Source of the DNA: Macrotis lagotis
Taxonomy: Eukaryota > Chordata > Mammalia > Peramelemorphia > Peramelidae
Assembly: GCF_037893015.1 (NCBI RefSeq)
Contig: NC_133658.1
Span: 284,833,719-284,897,718 of the forward strand
DNA: 64,000 nt
Direction of reading: 5' to 3'
Part shown: positions 43,101-53,289 of the stretch, piece by piece
How positions within the stretch are numbered: the first letter of the stretch is position 1
Layout: every line of letters begins with the position of its first letter
Program-made: the position numbers and the translations under genes
The notes under the pieces: model-generated
What the model saw: only the letters and a program-made list of their open reading frames with translations
Databases searched by the model: none
Told to the model about the DNA's origin: nothing

Positions 43101-43392
43101 GGGAATCCCTGAGCTGAGAGGTCTGGAATCTGCCCACGGCTGCCACTGGGACTGGCTTGCTCTGGTATGGCCAGACTGCATTGCATTGCCAGTCTTTTCC
43201 AATCCCAATGCAACAGATCCTTCCCACAGATCTTCCAAGTTGTCTTAGAATGGAAAATTGTTACATTCAGTCTTTTTGTGGGTTCTGCCACTCTAGAAAT
43301 TGGTTAGAGTCATTTTTGAAAGGTATTTTGAGGAATTTGGGGGAGAACTCAGGTGAGTCCCTACCTTTATTCTGCCAGCTTGACCCTGCCCC
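40110..43392 (-). mobile_element. Near-full-length HAL1-like element (L1 relative with ORF1 but no ORF2)
   Basis: On the minus strand the element starts at about 43,392 with GGGGCAGGGTCAAGCTGGCA GAATAAAGGTAGGGACTCAC, a typical L1-group 5' end. A 5' UTR of about 790 bp follows, then a decayed ORF1 (about 42,601-41,660). It then goes directly into purine-rich 3' UTR (GGGGTAAATTATTTCACATA, GAGGAGGGATAGGGTGAAAA) and the shared 3' end near 40,110-40,140. No reverse-transcriptase region lies between ORF1 and the 3' UTR. This is the known organisation of mammalian HAL1 ('half-L1') elements. About 3.3 kb, a plausible complete length. Confidence 0.75.
41660..42601 (-). pseudogene. Decayed L1/HAL1 ORF1 (RNA-binding nucleic-acid chaperone)
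   Basis: From a Met at 42,601 (minus) the frame reads MEELKKDFENQLREVEEKLE, a coiled-coil of the ORF1p N-terminus. After stops it continues as DLENRSRSDNLKNFGQPESL (L1 ORF1p normally has 'LENRSRRNNLRIxGLPE'), then IIKENCLDILEAEDKIEMER IHQSPPERDPKMKTARNII. The C-terminal part reads ARKKQFKYCGATIRITQDLA after one in-frame stop. The conserved RRM and CTD landmarks are therefore present in order. Multiple stops and frameshifts mean no functional protein. The longest intact piece is 85 codons (41,974-42,231). In live elements ORF1p is a trimeric RNA-binding protein that packages the transcript. Confidence 0.8.
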
Positions 43393-44249
43393 ATCTATTT
43401 ATAGCTTGATACATTTGATAGCTTGATGGTACTTACTTGTTACAAAGGAGACTCCTATTAACATAGGAAGTTGTCACTGGAAAGTGAGAATGAGGTTAAA
43501 AAACTTGTCAATAAAACATTTAAAAGGAAAAAAATCAGAAGTAACTTGCCCTCAATCACATAGCTAGTGTTTCATTCAGGTTTTGAACTGAGGTCTTCTA
43601 TCTCTGAATCCAACTCTCTTTAGAGATGAATAAAGTTTATGCCATAAAAATAGTTAGAAAATACATGAGCATGGAATAACTGTCCACAGTCTGGGGTAGG
43701 GTGGCTAACAGCCAAGGAGAAATGTTTCAGTCTGGTAGTCCCTGAAAATCTCATGTGAGACGATGTAATGCCCAGAATTTCTATCAACAGCTGGATAAAT
43801 GGCCTGGGGGAAACAATGAATTCTCCTGGGTGTTAGTGTAGTACCACTGACTCCTAAAGATACAACAATTCTCAAGTAGAAGGACTTAGCTGAGAGTCAT
43901 CAAATCTGTGACCAAAAGGAACCTTCTTGGGGTGAAAAATAGGACACGGAGCTCTCATGTTCTTTAGTGTGGTAGAAGGAAAGCTGGAGGAATTTACCAA
44001 TGTTTATAGAAAGCAGTTTTTTAAAAGCGGTACTCTCTTCTTAAATACTCAAATTCTTGGGAGGTAGGGATTTCTTCCTCACTGTTTATTTATGTGTTCA
44101 GTTATTTGTATCATTTTCAGACCAATCTAGAAACAATAATGGGGGAAAGGAATGCCCAGGACTAATAAAATAACCTTGTCATCTCTGCCGTTACCTCTGC
44201 AGAGCATGCTGAATAAAACCTCCACAATGTCCAAAGCTGCCAGATTTAG
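43393..44249. other. Mostly unique sequence with a MIR scrap
   Basis: 43,490-43,625 holds a reverse MIR-like piece (AATCACATAGCTAGTGTTTC, TTTTGAACTGAGGTCTTCTA). The rest has no recognisable element or gene. Confidence 0.45.
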
Positions 44250-44400
44250 AAATTACTGAGTGACAACATCAACCACTAAACTTTCTATGTGATCTTGGGA
44301 AAATCACAAAATTTCTCTTCATCTCAGTTTTGACCTGTAAAATGGGAAGCCTGGACTAACCAACTTCTGAAATACATTTCAGTCCTGCAGTCCTATGTTT
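44250..44400 (+). mobile_element. MIR-type SINE fragment
   Basis: CTATGTGATCTTGGGAAAAT, CTCTTCATCTCAGTTTTGAC, CTGTAAAATGGGAAGCCTGG. Confidence 0.6.
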
Positions 44401-44424
44401 TCCTTCTTGTTGACATCCTTGTCT

Positions 44425-44822
44425 GTCCTTCAATTGTTCAGTCAGTGAATCTTTTTTTTTTTTTTTGCTAGGCAATAGGGTTAAGTGGCTTGCCCAAGGC
44501 CACACAGCTAGGTAATTATTAAGCATCTGAGGCAAGATTTGAACTCAGGTACTCCTGACTCCAGGGCTGGTGCTCTATCCACTGCACTACCTAGCCACCC
44601 CAGTCAGTGAATCTTAATAACTCCATTTGGATTTTTCTTATCAGTGGATATTTCCTTTTCCAGGTCATTTCACAGATGAGGAAATTGAGGAAAACAGGGT
44701 TAAATGACTGGTTCAGGGTCACACAGCTAGTAGGTGTCAGAGACCAAATTTGAAATCAGGAAGATGAATCTTTCTGACCTTCAGGCTGGGGTACTTTAAT
44801 CACTAAGTCACCTAGCTGCCCT
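44425..44822 (-). mobile_element. CORE-SINE, long-tail type, split by a younger SINE
   Basis: Left part TCCTTCAATTGTTCAGTCAG; right part AATAACTCCATTTGGATTTT, CAGATGAGGAAATTGAGGAA, GTCACACAGCTAGTAGGTGT, CACTAAGTCACCTAGCTGCC. Removing 44,454-44,615 restores a continuous element. Confidence 0.88.
44454..44600 (-). mobile_element. Young A-type SINE nested in a SINE, 15-bp perfect duplication
   Basis: T-run then GCTAGGCAATAGGGTTAAGT...TCCACTGCACTACCTAGCCA CCC. CAGTCAGTGAATCTT at 44,439-44,453 is repeated perfectly at 44,601-44,615. Confidence 0.95.
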
Positions 44823-44935
44823 TCTTTTAAGGATTTGTTTAAATACTACGTTCTCTAAAGGACTTTCCCTGATTTTCCATATTCAGTACTTACTCCACTC
44901 ATAGCACTTTCTTCCTACTAAAGTGCCTACTGTGA
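44823..44935 (+). mobile_element. L2 fragment
   Basis: GTTTAAATACTACGTTCTCT then AAAGGACTTTCCCTGATTTT and CCACTCATAGCACTTTCTTC. Confidence 0.5.
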
Positions 44936-45036
44936 AAGAAAAACCCACCCACTTGATGTCAGTCTGATGATAAGCCTCTCAAAATTTGACTCAGAGACCA
45001 GAAGCACAGTCCATCATCAGACTGGTACCCATAATC

Positions 45037-45095
45037 ACCACTACTATCATCATCATCATTTTCATCATCACCATGATCAATATCATCATCATTAT
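45037..45095. repeat. (ATC)n microsatellite
   Basis: Imperfect CAT/ATC triplets. Confidence 0.85.
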
Positions 45096-45288
45096 TGCTA
45101 ACATTTTTTATTGAACTTTGATGTTTGAAAAATGCTGCTTCTTTGCATTCTCAACAATCCTGAGAAGTAGATGTTAGTATTATCGCTATCTTACAGATGA
45201 GGAAACTGAGAATAAAAGAGGTTGACTTACCTCGGGTCACACAGCTAGTAAGTGGGATTTGAACTCAGATCCTCTTAACCTCTTATAG
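45096..45288 (-). mobile_element. MIR-type SINE
   Basis: ATCTTACAGATGAGGAAACT, GGGTCACACAGCTAGTAAGT, GGATTTGAACTCAGATCCTC in reverse MIR order. Confidence 0.7.
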
Positions 45289-46361
45289 GATCTGTTTGTG
45301 TTTGTCCTCTGCTGACAATCTTTTCAAAAACCTAGGGTCCCTTCCAACTTATAATGATACATTTGAGTAGGACATTAAAGGAGGGATCTAGCCACACAGT
45401 TATTTCTGTATACATCTTTTGGTTCTTAAAAGTAGGGACAGAAAGTTTATTCACCTCAGTTTTCAAGCTCCTTCTAGACATACCCACAACTCAATGCATA
45501 GGTCTGCTTATAATAGATGCCTAATTGATGCACTGTTCAACTTTTTTGATTCAGGACCACACACCTCTGTGAGCAAGAGGGAACTCAATACATAGCTTTT
45601 AAACCTGGCAAATGTAAGAATTAAATACACATTCTTAGCCAAGGTGAACATATGAAATGAGAGAAGCAAGAGATTCCCATCTTACTAAGAAGCTGAGTTC
45701 TTTGCAGCATTGGCACTAAGCACTAGACTCCACTGTAGTCTCTGCCTGGCACATATGCTGATTGGATAAGACCAAGACAGAATGATTTATAGAATACCAT
45801 ATGGGAAACATGTAGAAGAATTAGATTTGATTAAAAGGAGACAGGAATATTATACTGTAGAAGGCAGATTGCTTAGAGGATTTGCTCCTTAAAAGGGGCC
45901 CCCATCCCAACAATCTAGCCCATAATCCTATGCTCAGAAGTGCTACGATCTCTACTTTGAATTGAAGTGGGGGGTAGGGGATGAGGGTAAGAAATCTTTC
46001 CTGTTTGAACAGCAAAGAACAGGGCTTATGCTAGGCTGGAATTTCACAGTCACTGAACTATTTCCTGCCAAGGAATTTGACCTTAGAACTTAATGTTTCT
46101 GGGAATTCCAGGCCCATCTTAGATTATTGAAACCCAGAATCCCTTGGTATGCAACAAGATACCAGGCTGCCAAGTCCCAGTGGACATGGAAAGACTTTGC
46201 AGGAGACTAGTAGTCTCAGGTCAGGGGCCCACCTTATGGAATGGGCAGCTGTTTAATTCCCAAAGGTGAGAAGCAAGCAACATAGAATAGTGAAACCAGA
46301 GTGTCAGCATTAGAGCGAGAAGAGAGGAATAGTCTCAAATGCTGCCTTCCCAACTTATTGC
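45289..46361. other. Unique sequence
   Basis: About 1.07 kb with only a weak L2 tail trace (45,430-45,530). No gene evidence. Confidence 0.4.
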
Positions 46362-46600
46362 TGTTGTTGTTTGTCCTTCATTCTTGAAGGACATCAGGGA
46401 AATGATGCCTTGACATTCAAATGAATTGAATTTGAGTGAGGGGGTGCTGTGCTAAGTCACCAGTCTCACATTCTTCTCCAGAGTCATCTTTATCCAGTGG
46501 ACAGATATACATCAGGATGACTGGAGATGGCCCTGAATGTGAGGCAATCAGGGTTAAGTGACTTGCCCAAGGTCACACAGCTAGTTAGGTGACCATGGCA
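46362..46600 (-). mobile_element. CORE-SINE with RTE-like tail
   Basis: GTTGTTTGTCCTTCATTCTT, AAATGATGCCTTGACATTCA, GACTGGAGATGGCCCTGAAT, AAGGTCACACAGCTAGTTAG; head missing. Confidence 0.8.
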
Positions 46601-46898
46601 AATCACCAAAGCTCTCCAAGTTTCCAAATCAGTAAAATGGGGATTATAACATCTCTAATAATGGGCTCACAAAGTTGTTGGGAAATACAAAGGATATCAT
46701 AAATTTAGAGTTGAAAGAGATCTTAGATGTCATCTCAGCCAAAATCCTCATTTCACAGCTGAAGAATCCAAGTCCCATAGAGATGAAATGTTTTGTCATA
46801 CTGGTAAGTAGTACAAATAAGTAGTATTTGAATCTAAGTCCTTAGACTCCAAATATAGCATACTTGTGCTGTACCAATTTGTCTCTCCCTCTGATCTA
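46601..46898. mobile_element. MIR-type fragments in both orientations
   Basis: 46,605-46,690 plus (CAAGTTTCCAAATCAGTAAA, AAGTTGTTGGGAAATACAAA); 46,692-46,895 minus (TTTAGAGTTGAAAGAGATCT, TCATTTCACAGCTGAAGAAT). Confidence 0.5.
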
Positions 46899-47584
46899 TA
46901 GAAAGTGTGCTGCAAACATTAGAGACTTTATCAGTAATGGCTATTAGCCCACCTCTAAGGTCCTTATTGTGCTAAGCAAGGCTTTTACTGAAACACAAAA
47001 AAGATAAGTGAAGAAGCTCCTAGCTGGGTTCTGTGTTTTGCTTTTGCTTTTATCCTTAAAAAATAAGTTTTGTGCTACCTTTTAATTTGAGAATTACTGC
47101 AGAGGGCTATATTCATTAATTGCCCTCATTCTATATGATTTGGAGTTAGGGGTCTTTGAACTAGAAATGTAAATTTATGTAAAACAAGATGCAAAATACC
47201 AAATGGATGCCAAGAACTGTAGCACATTTTTTTAACACAAAGAACTGCATCACTAGATAGGAAATTGGAAAAGTATTTTGATGCATTAAAAAAGCAGCTT
47301 GTGAAATACCTCCCTCAATTTTTCACACCCTAGTGTAGGAGACTATAGCATAAGAAATTGGATTTTACATAGATTCTAGGCTTCATTTCAAAAATTTTTC
47401 CCCTGACAAAAATTCTTATTTTCCTTTTATCAACTTTGAATGAATATGATATCAACCCAAACTAGTGTTCCTGGAGAACTTATATCCTTGTTATGCTCCA
47501 ATATTAACTAACTGGTTCCTGGGTGTCTGACAACTTACTAGGGGACAAAAAAAATTTACAAGGAATTTTTCCTACATCAGATGT
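46899..47584. other. Unique sequence
   Basis: No recognisable gene or repeat in about 680 bp. Confidence 0.4.
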
Positions 47585-48035
47585 TTTTAACCTTTTTTTT
47601 TTGTCAAGGTCTCCTTTGCTGTCTGGAGAAGTCTGTGGACTCAGAATAATGTTTTTAAATACAAAAAATTAAACATATAAGATTACAAAGGGATATAAAT
47701 TACATTGAAATGCAGCTATTGAAACTTTTTATAATAATGTCATGAAATCTTATTGTCTTTTTCTCAAGTTTAGAGAAGTTTAATACAAAGATAAACAAAA
47801 AAGGAAAAAAAGGAAAATATCTTTTTTTTGTTTTGTTTTTTAGGTTTTTGCAAGGCAAATGGGGTTAAGTGGCTTGCCCAGGGCCACACAGCTAGGTAAT
47901 TATTAAGTGTCTGAGGTCGGATTTGAACTCAGGTACTCCTGACTCCAGAGCCGGTGCTCTATCCACTGCACCACCTAGCTGCCCCCAAAATATCTTTTTG
48001 AATGAATTCACAGATGCCTGATTAAAAACCTCTGG
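47585..48035. mobile_element. hAT-like non-autonomous element split by a SINE
   Basis: Left CAGATGTTTTTAACCTTTTT, CTGTCTGGAGAAGTCTGTGG, ACTCAGAATAATGTTTTTAA; right TGATTAAAAACCTCTGG, the imperfect inverted complement of the left end. Same family as 7550. The host 8-bp duplication could not be confirmed. Confidence 0.65.
47827..47986 (-). mobile_element. Young A-type SINE in hAT element
   Basis: TTAGGTTTTTGCAAGGCAAA...CTGCACCACCTAGCTGCCCC. Perfect 13-bp duplication AAAATATCTTTTT at 47,814-47,826 and 47,987-47,999. Confidence 0.95.
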
Positions 48036-48315
48036 TCCAATATAAAAGATGAGCAAGCTCACATTGACAAATATGATCCCAGATTCATATGAATCTGGTA
48101 ACATGCACAAATAATATTGCATCAATTTTGCCTAAGAAGTAACTTTAATACAGCAGGAAATGCATTGGTGACCAAAAGATCTGTTTCCACTTTGGGAAAT
48201 ACATAAAAGGGAGCTAAAAAAGAGAAATGGTGAATTTTGAGAACATGGTGACAATATCCAGAGAATAAGAATAGCTGTCTGAACTCCATTCCTCAAAAAT
48301 GGAGGTTCAGGGAAA

Positions 48316-48648
48316 GGGCAGCTAGGTGATACAGTGATTACAGCAATGGTCCTGGGAGTCAGGAGGACAGGAGTTCAAATCCAGGCTCAGACAAATCCAG
48401 CCTTGAAACTAGGTGTGTGACCTTGGGCAAATCACTTAACCCTGACTGACTCACATCCAGGGCCATCTCCAGCCATCCTGATGCATATCTGGTCAGTGGA
48501 GCCAGAAGACTGGAGCAGAAAGTGAGACTGATGATTTAGCATATCATCCCCTCACACTCAACTCCAATTCACGTGCTTGTCATGGTATCACCTCCCTGAT
48601 GTCATGTCTTTTTCGACAATGAAGGACAAACATCATCATCATCACCAG
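48316..48648 (+). mobile_element. Full-length CORE-SINE with RTE-like tail and (CAT)n end
   Basis: GGGCAGCTAGGTGATACAGT head; GACTCACATCCAGGGCCATC, GAAAGTGAGACTGATGATTT, TGGTATCACCTCCCTGATGT tail; ends AAGGACAAACATCATCATCA. Contains a partly duplicated core segment (CAGACAAATCCAGCC). Confidence 0.9.
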
Positions 48649-48679
48649 TTGGACAAGGAAACTGCAGGTATAGAGGAAG

Positions 48680-49510
48680 AAAAGTGTAGGGGGTAGCCAA
48701 CAGTATGACATGAAAAAAAAGTAATGCTTTGGCCTCATTAAGAAAGGCATAGACCAAGTATTTGGAATGAGGAAGTCAATAGTTCTATACTTTGCCCTAT
48801 TTGGGTCATATTTAGAAAATGTAACACATTTTAGGAAAGACATAGATAAGCTTGAGCACATGCTGAAAACTGCCACCCTAATGATGAAAGAAACTGGAAA
48901 ATATGCCACTAGTTTAAGGAATTGAGGACATTTAATTGAGAGAAGACTTAGAGAGAACATGATAGTCAACAAGTTTTGAAGGGTTGCCATATGGAAGTAG
49001 GGTTTAATTTGTTCTTCCTGATGCTAGAGGGAATAAGTAGGTACAAGGGTGATATTTATCTAGAAGTAGCTTCAGCCTAATATGACTTCCTAACAATTTA
49101 TTGTTCAACCATTTTCAGTCATGTCCAACTTTTCATGACACCAACTGGGATTTTTTTTGGCAAAGATTCTGGAGTAGCTTGCCATTTCCTTTTTCAACAC
49201 ATTTCAGAGATGAGGAAATTGAGGTGAACAGGGTTAAGTGACTTGCACCCTTGGGCACAGTACAGTAAGTATCCAAGGTCAGATTTGAACTCAGGAAGAG
49301 AAGTCTTTATGACTCTATACCTGGCACTCTATCCACAGTGACATCTTGCTGACATCTAACAGTTTGAGCTATCCAAAAGTAGAATGGAGTGCCTAAAGAA
49401 ATAGGGGGGTTTTTCCCTTTTTCCCTCTTCACCACAGTGAGGAATTCTTGGTCAAGTAAGGTTGGATTCAATGACTTTTGATATCCCTTCCAACTTAAAT
49501 TTCGTGATTT
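48680..49510 (+). mobile_element. CR1/L3-type LINE 3' end
   Basis: GTCAATAGTTCTATACTTTG, CACATTTTAGGAAAGACATA, GATAAGCTTGAGCACATGCT, AGGGTTGCCATATGGAAGTA, then after the SINE ATCCAAAAGTAGAATGGAGT, GGATTCAATGACTTTTGATA, TCCCTTCCAACTTAAATTTC, GTGATTTTGTGA. The last phrases are the CR1-type terminus, so this copy includes the 3' end. Confidence 0.65.
49100..49355 (-). mobile_element. CORE-SINE, long-tail type, in CR1/L3
   Basis: ATTGTTCAACCATTTTCAGT...AGAGATGAGGAAATTGAGGT...GGCACTCTATCCACAGTGAC. Complete apart from a diverged head. Confidence 0.85.
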
Positions 49511-49969
49511 TGTGACTCATTGGAAGTCATGTTAATATGTGTGCAACAAAGTTTTTGGATTCCAAATCCAATACTTTGGCCTGTGCGTATATAACATGCA
49601 AAAGGAAGCTCAATGGACCATGTGGAAACAAAAGTTATGGTACCAAGAAGTTGAGTTAACCTGAATTCAAATCCTGTCTCTTCTACTTGGTAATAATGTG
49701 CCATTATACTTACAAGACCTCCAGAGTATAATGCACCAACTCAGGTCCTTTCTAGCCATAATTGAATGATCTTGTGACCTACCAAGAGACCCAGCCCACA
49801 AACTCATCTGTACAAATATGGCTCACGTGGGCTTACATGGAATCACTAAGTCAGATTAGAGCTTTAGCAGTTTTCCATCAAAGGAGAAGAAAGAGCAGAG
49901 TATCATTTGACAAAATTTTGCTCTCATGTCTTATTGAAAGAACCATTGGAGAGGGAGGGAGAAGGAAAT
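49511..49969. other. Unique sequence and MIR fragment
   Basis: 49,625-49,785 is MIR-like plus (AACCTGAATTCAAATCCTGT...GGTCCTTTCTAGCCATAATT). No gene evidence. Confidence 0.45.
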
Positions 49970-50170
49970 AAGGATTTATATAGCACCTACTAAGCAACTG
50001 GCATAGTCATGATCATTTTACAAATATTATCTCATTATCTCATTGGATCCTCATCTCATTATACATGTTAAGTGATTTGCTCAAACAGCTAGTAGGTGTC
50101 TGAAGGTCAGATGTGAACTCAAATCTTCTGGACTCTAGGCTTCCTGCTCCATTCACTGGACCATACAGCT
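49970..50170 (-). mobile_element. MIR-type SINE
   Basis: ATTTATATAGCACCTACTAA, ATTTTACAAATATTATCTCA, CAAACAGCTAGTAGGTGTCT, GTGAACTCAAATCTTCTGGA. Confidence 0.7.
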
Positions 50171-50509
50171 GGGGACCTAGTGGTGAGTGTCCAGGGGTAT
50201 GGCCGGAGATGAGGAAGAGGGGTTGGCCAAGCAGGCACATCAGAAATCAAAATGAAAGGAGATTATGAGTCAAATGAGCTGAGCTTCTGGGATTATACTG
50301 GATCAAAATGAAACATTTGAAAAAGAAAGCAGCTGGGCTAGCCCCAACTAAACAGGATCAGGCCTGCCCTGCCACAGGGCAAAATTTTCCAACACTCATC
50401 AAGGATTCATTCCTAAAGACTCCATTGGCCAGAGCCATGTCTCTGGGTCCAGGGAATGATTGGTTTCTCACTGAAGGAGGCAGAGGAGTCACTTTCGATC
50501 TCTGGGACT
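50171..50509. other. Unique, slightly GC-richer sequence
   Basis: An 82-codon plus frame (50,308-50,556) runs from here into the MIR that follows. No domain; treated as chance. Confidence 0.35.
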
Positions 50510-50710
50510 TTCAGAATCAAAGATTTGGAACTGGAAAAGGCTTTAGAGGTCATTGAGTCCAGCCCTCTCCATCCCCCATGTTAGAGAAAAGAAATATGTG
50601 CCATAGAAGGGTTATGTGATCACTTAAGGTCACACAGCTAGTGTCTGAGCTGAGGTTTGAACCCAAGTCTTCTTTACTCCAAGTCCAATGTCCAAACCAT
50701 TGCACCCCAT
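50510..50710 (-). mobile_element. MIR-related SINE
   Basis: GATTTGGAACTGGAAAAGGC, TTAGAGGTCATTGAGTCCAG, AAGGTCACACAGCTAGTGTC, TGAACCCAAGTCTTCTTTAC. Confidence 0.65.
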
Positions 50711-51109
50711 TGCCACACCATATCTTCATTTGCAAAATGAAAATAACACCTTTGCAAGTGTTTAACAAATGTTGATTGATCGATTGATTTAAAATTCTTT
50801 AAATCAATTCTTTAAAAATCTATAAATTCTTTAAAATTTGTCCCTCCTAGGTCTCTGTCACCCAAGGGAAGTTGGTCTGTTCCTTGGAGTTGTATCCACA
50901 GCCAGCTCCTGTGTAACGTTATCAGTCACATTCAAAGGTTAAATGACTGAGGTTACAAAACTTGGTGAGGTTTCTAGAGCTCTCCTGGTGCAACCTTTAT
51001 ACAGTTTCCCTCACTCTAGCTAGTTACAACCTGTACCTCATCAGTCACAGAAAGGAAATCGCACCAATTAACTAATCCAAACTACACAACTGGGATTCCC
51101 TCAGAAGTA
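50711..51109. other. Unique sequence
   Basis: AT-rich with a short internal repetition (AATTCTTTAAA three times, 50,793-50,838). No gene evidence. Confidence 0.4.
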
Positions 51110-52235
51110 TAGCCAGCTCTTTTCCAATTCTGACATCCAATATTCTAAGCCCCTTTCTAATTCTGATATTTTGTGTTCTATAATCTCTTCCAGTACTGAT
51201 ATTTTATGTTCTAAGCCCCCTCCCAATTCTAACATTTCTGTTCTATAATCCCTTTTAGTTGATATTCTATATTTTAAGCCCCTCCCAGATCTTATATTCT
51301 GTTCCAAGCTTCTACCAGTTTTAACATTCTATGCTCTAAGCCCCCTCCTAGCTCTAATAGTCTCTATTCTATAATCCCTTCCAGCTCTGACATTCTATAT
51401 TCTAAGCCCCCTTCTAATTCTGACATTCTATGTTCTATAATCCCTTCCAGCACTTATATTTTATGTTCTATGATGCCCCTCAGCTTCAACATTCTATGTT
51501 CTAAGCTCCCTTCCAGGTCAGACATTCTTGCTTTTATATTCTATGTCCCAAGCCCCCTCCCAGCTCTAACATTCTCTGTTCTATGATTCCTTCTAAATCT
51601 GATAGTTTATAGTCTAAGCCTCTTTTCAGATCTAATATTCTTTTCTAATATTCTACCAACTTTAACATTCTATGTTCTCTTCTAACTCTGATATTCTGTT
51701 TTTAAACCCCCTTCCCCAAATCTAATGTTATATGTTCTAAATTCCCATTTGGTTTTAATATTCTATGTTCTAAGCCCCTTCCCAGCTCTAATATTCTTTG
51801 TTCTATGATTATTCTACTTCTAATATCCCCATTCTATGATCCTCCCCAGTTTTGATGTTCTAGGTTCTAAGCCCCTCTCAGCTCTAACATTCTCTGTTCT
51901 ATGGTCTCTCCCAGTTCTGATGTTCAGTGTTCTAAGCACCTTCTCAGCTATTACATTCTGTCTTCTATGGTTCCCTCCAAGCTCTAAAGTTCTATTCTAT
52001 GATCCCTCTGAGCTCTGAGGTTACTCTGTTCTAAACACCTTCTCATCTCTTACATTCTCTCTTCTATGGTTTGCTTCCAGCTCTGATGTTCTATGCTCTA
52101 TGTTCTAAACCCCTCTCAGCTCTAACATTCTCTGTTCTATGGTCCCTCCCAGTTCAAATGCTCTTATGTTCTAAACTCCCTCTTCCCTCTAACATTCTCT
52201 ATTCTGTGCTCTTTCCCAGCTTTCACATTCAGAAA
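51110..52235. repeat. Minisatellite, about 34 units of ~33 bp in ~66-bp dimers, CR1-tail-like unit
   Basis: Plus-strand units consist of CCAGCTCTAACATTCTATGT followed by either TCTAAGCCCCCTC or TCTATGATCCCTT. The two variants alternate along most of the array, giving a higher-order dimer of about 66 bp. Units differ by 10-30%, so the array is old. CCCTTCCA(A/G)CTCTAA and TTCTATGATTCTATG are the terminal phrases of CR1-type LINEs, so the unit most likely arose from a CR1 3' end. A minus-strand frame of 68 codons is open because 33 is a multiple of 3; it is not a gene. Confidence 0.9.
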
Positions 52236-53039
52236 GCCACAATTTGTCGGACTGAAAGTCAAAGCTAAGCAGAGACTTCTAGGAATTTCACCAGCACAAG
52301 TATGAGCAAATATCTGGTTAGAAGGTGAAGTTTAAAAGAAGTCTCAAAATTTTTCTTATCTCCTTTCCAAAGTTAAACCACATAGTGAATTCTATATTCA
52401 CACAACTCTTATCTTTCTTTACTTCCTTTCTTGACTACAGACATGTAAAAGCATGTAACTAATCACTCTTCTCTCTCTAATGTACCTTCCCTACCACTGC
52501 CACACTGAACTTTCTCAACTGTCCCCTAACCTCTTTCTCGAATGTAATCAGTCAATGGCAAGCAGAGCAGGGACCCAAATTCAGAGCTCTGAACTCCTAG
52601 TGAGATAGTTTTGTATTGTTTTGTTTCAGGGGATTATTTACTCTCGTGCTCCAAACCTCAGAATTATATTGCTTTGGCTCATGTACTGGCACCTTAATTA
52701 GAGAGTAAGCACCCTGAGGACAAAATTCATGTCTTCTTTTTAATGAACCTTTCAGCATCAAGCATAGAGTAGACTTATGTTGAATGTCTTGTAATGAGTG
52801 ACTTATAGAATGTCCTTTATGATTTAGCACAGGGCTGTCCAACCTCACTTTTAAAAGTTTTTTTTTTTTTTTTACTGAAACAATAGACAATATATTTTCA
52901 TTTGCCATTTTATTGAGAGCTCTGCAGCTCAGCTTCATTTACTAAACTTCATTTACTTCATTTCACAAATGAAGTCCTTTGGACAGCCCTGGTTTAGCAT
53001 AGCAGAAAAGAGAAAAAGGTCTTTGCTCAAGTTTCTCCC
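52236..53039. other. Unique sequence
   Basis: About 800 bp without a confident repeat. 52,700-52,830 has weak family D/L2 flavour. A 113-codon minus frame (52,597-52,938) has no domain and crosses poly-T. Confidence 0.4.
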
Positions 53040-53275
53040 TGCTGTTGTTCAGTTGTTTCGGTCATGTTTGACTCTTTGTGACCCCATATGGAGTTTTCTT
53101 GGCAAAGACACTACAGTGGTTTGTCATTTCCTTCTCCAGTTCATTTTACAGATGAGGAAACTGAGGCAAGCTGGGTTAAGTGACATAGCTAGTAACATGT
53201 CTGAGGCTGAATTTGAACTCAGAAAGAAAACTCCAGGCCAGGCACTCTATCCACTGCACCAATTAGCTGACCCAG
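53040..53275 (-). mobile_element. CORE-SINE, long-tail type
   Basis: GTTGTTCAGTTGTTTCGGTC, GACCCCATATGGAGTTTTCT, CAGATGAGGAAACTGAGGCA, CCACTGCACCAATTAGCTGA. Confidence 0.88.
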
Positions 53276-53289
53276 CCCTGCTACTTACT

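Noticed and set aside
43009..43426. Overlapping frames of 60-90 codons on both strands
   Set aside because: They lie in the 5' UTR of the HAL1-like element, which is GC-richer and so has fewer stops by chance.
51101..51307. Minus-strand frame with an 11-residue periodicity resembling a coiled-coil repeat protein
   Set aside because: The period comes from the 33-bp minisatellite, which keeps frame by arithmetic. Stops occur in most other units, and no start, splice or poly(A) context supports it.
51110..52235. CRISPR-like regular array
   Set aside because: Units are diverged and directly abutting, with no unique spacers, in a vertebrate context.
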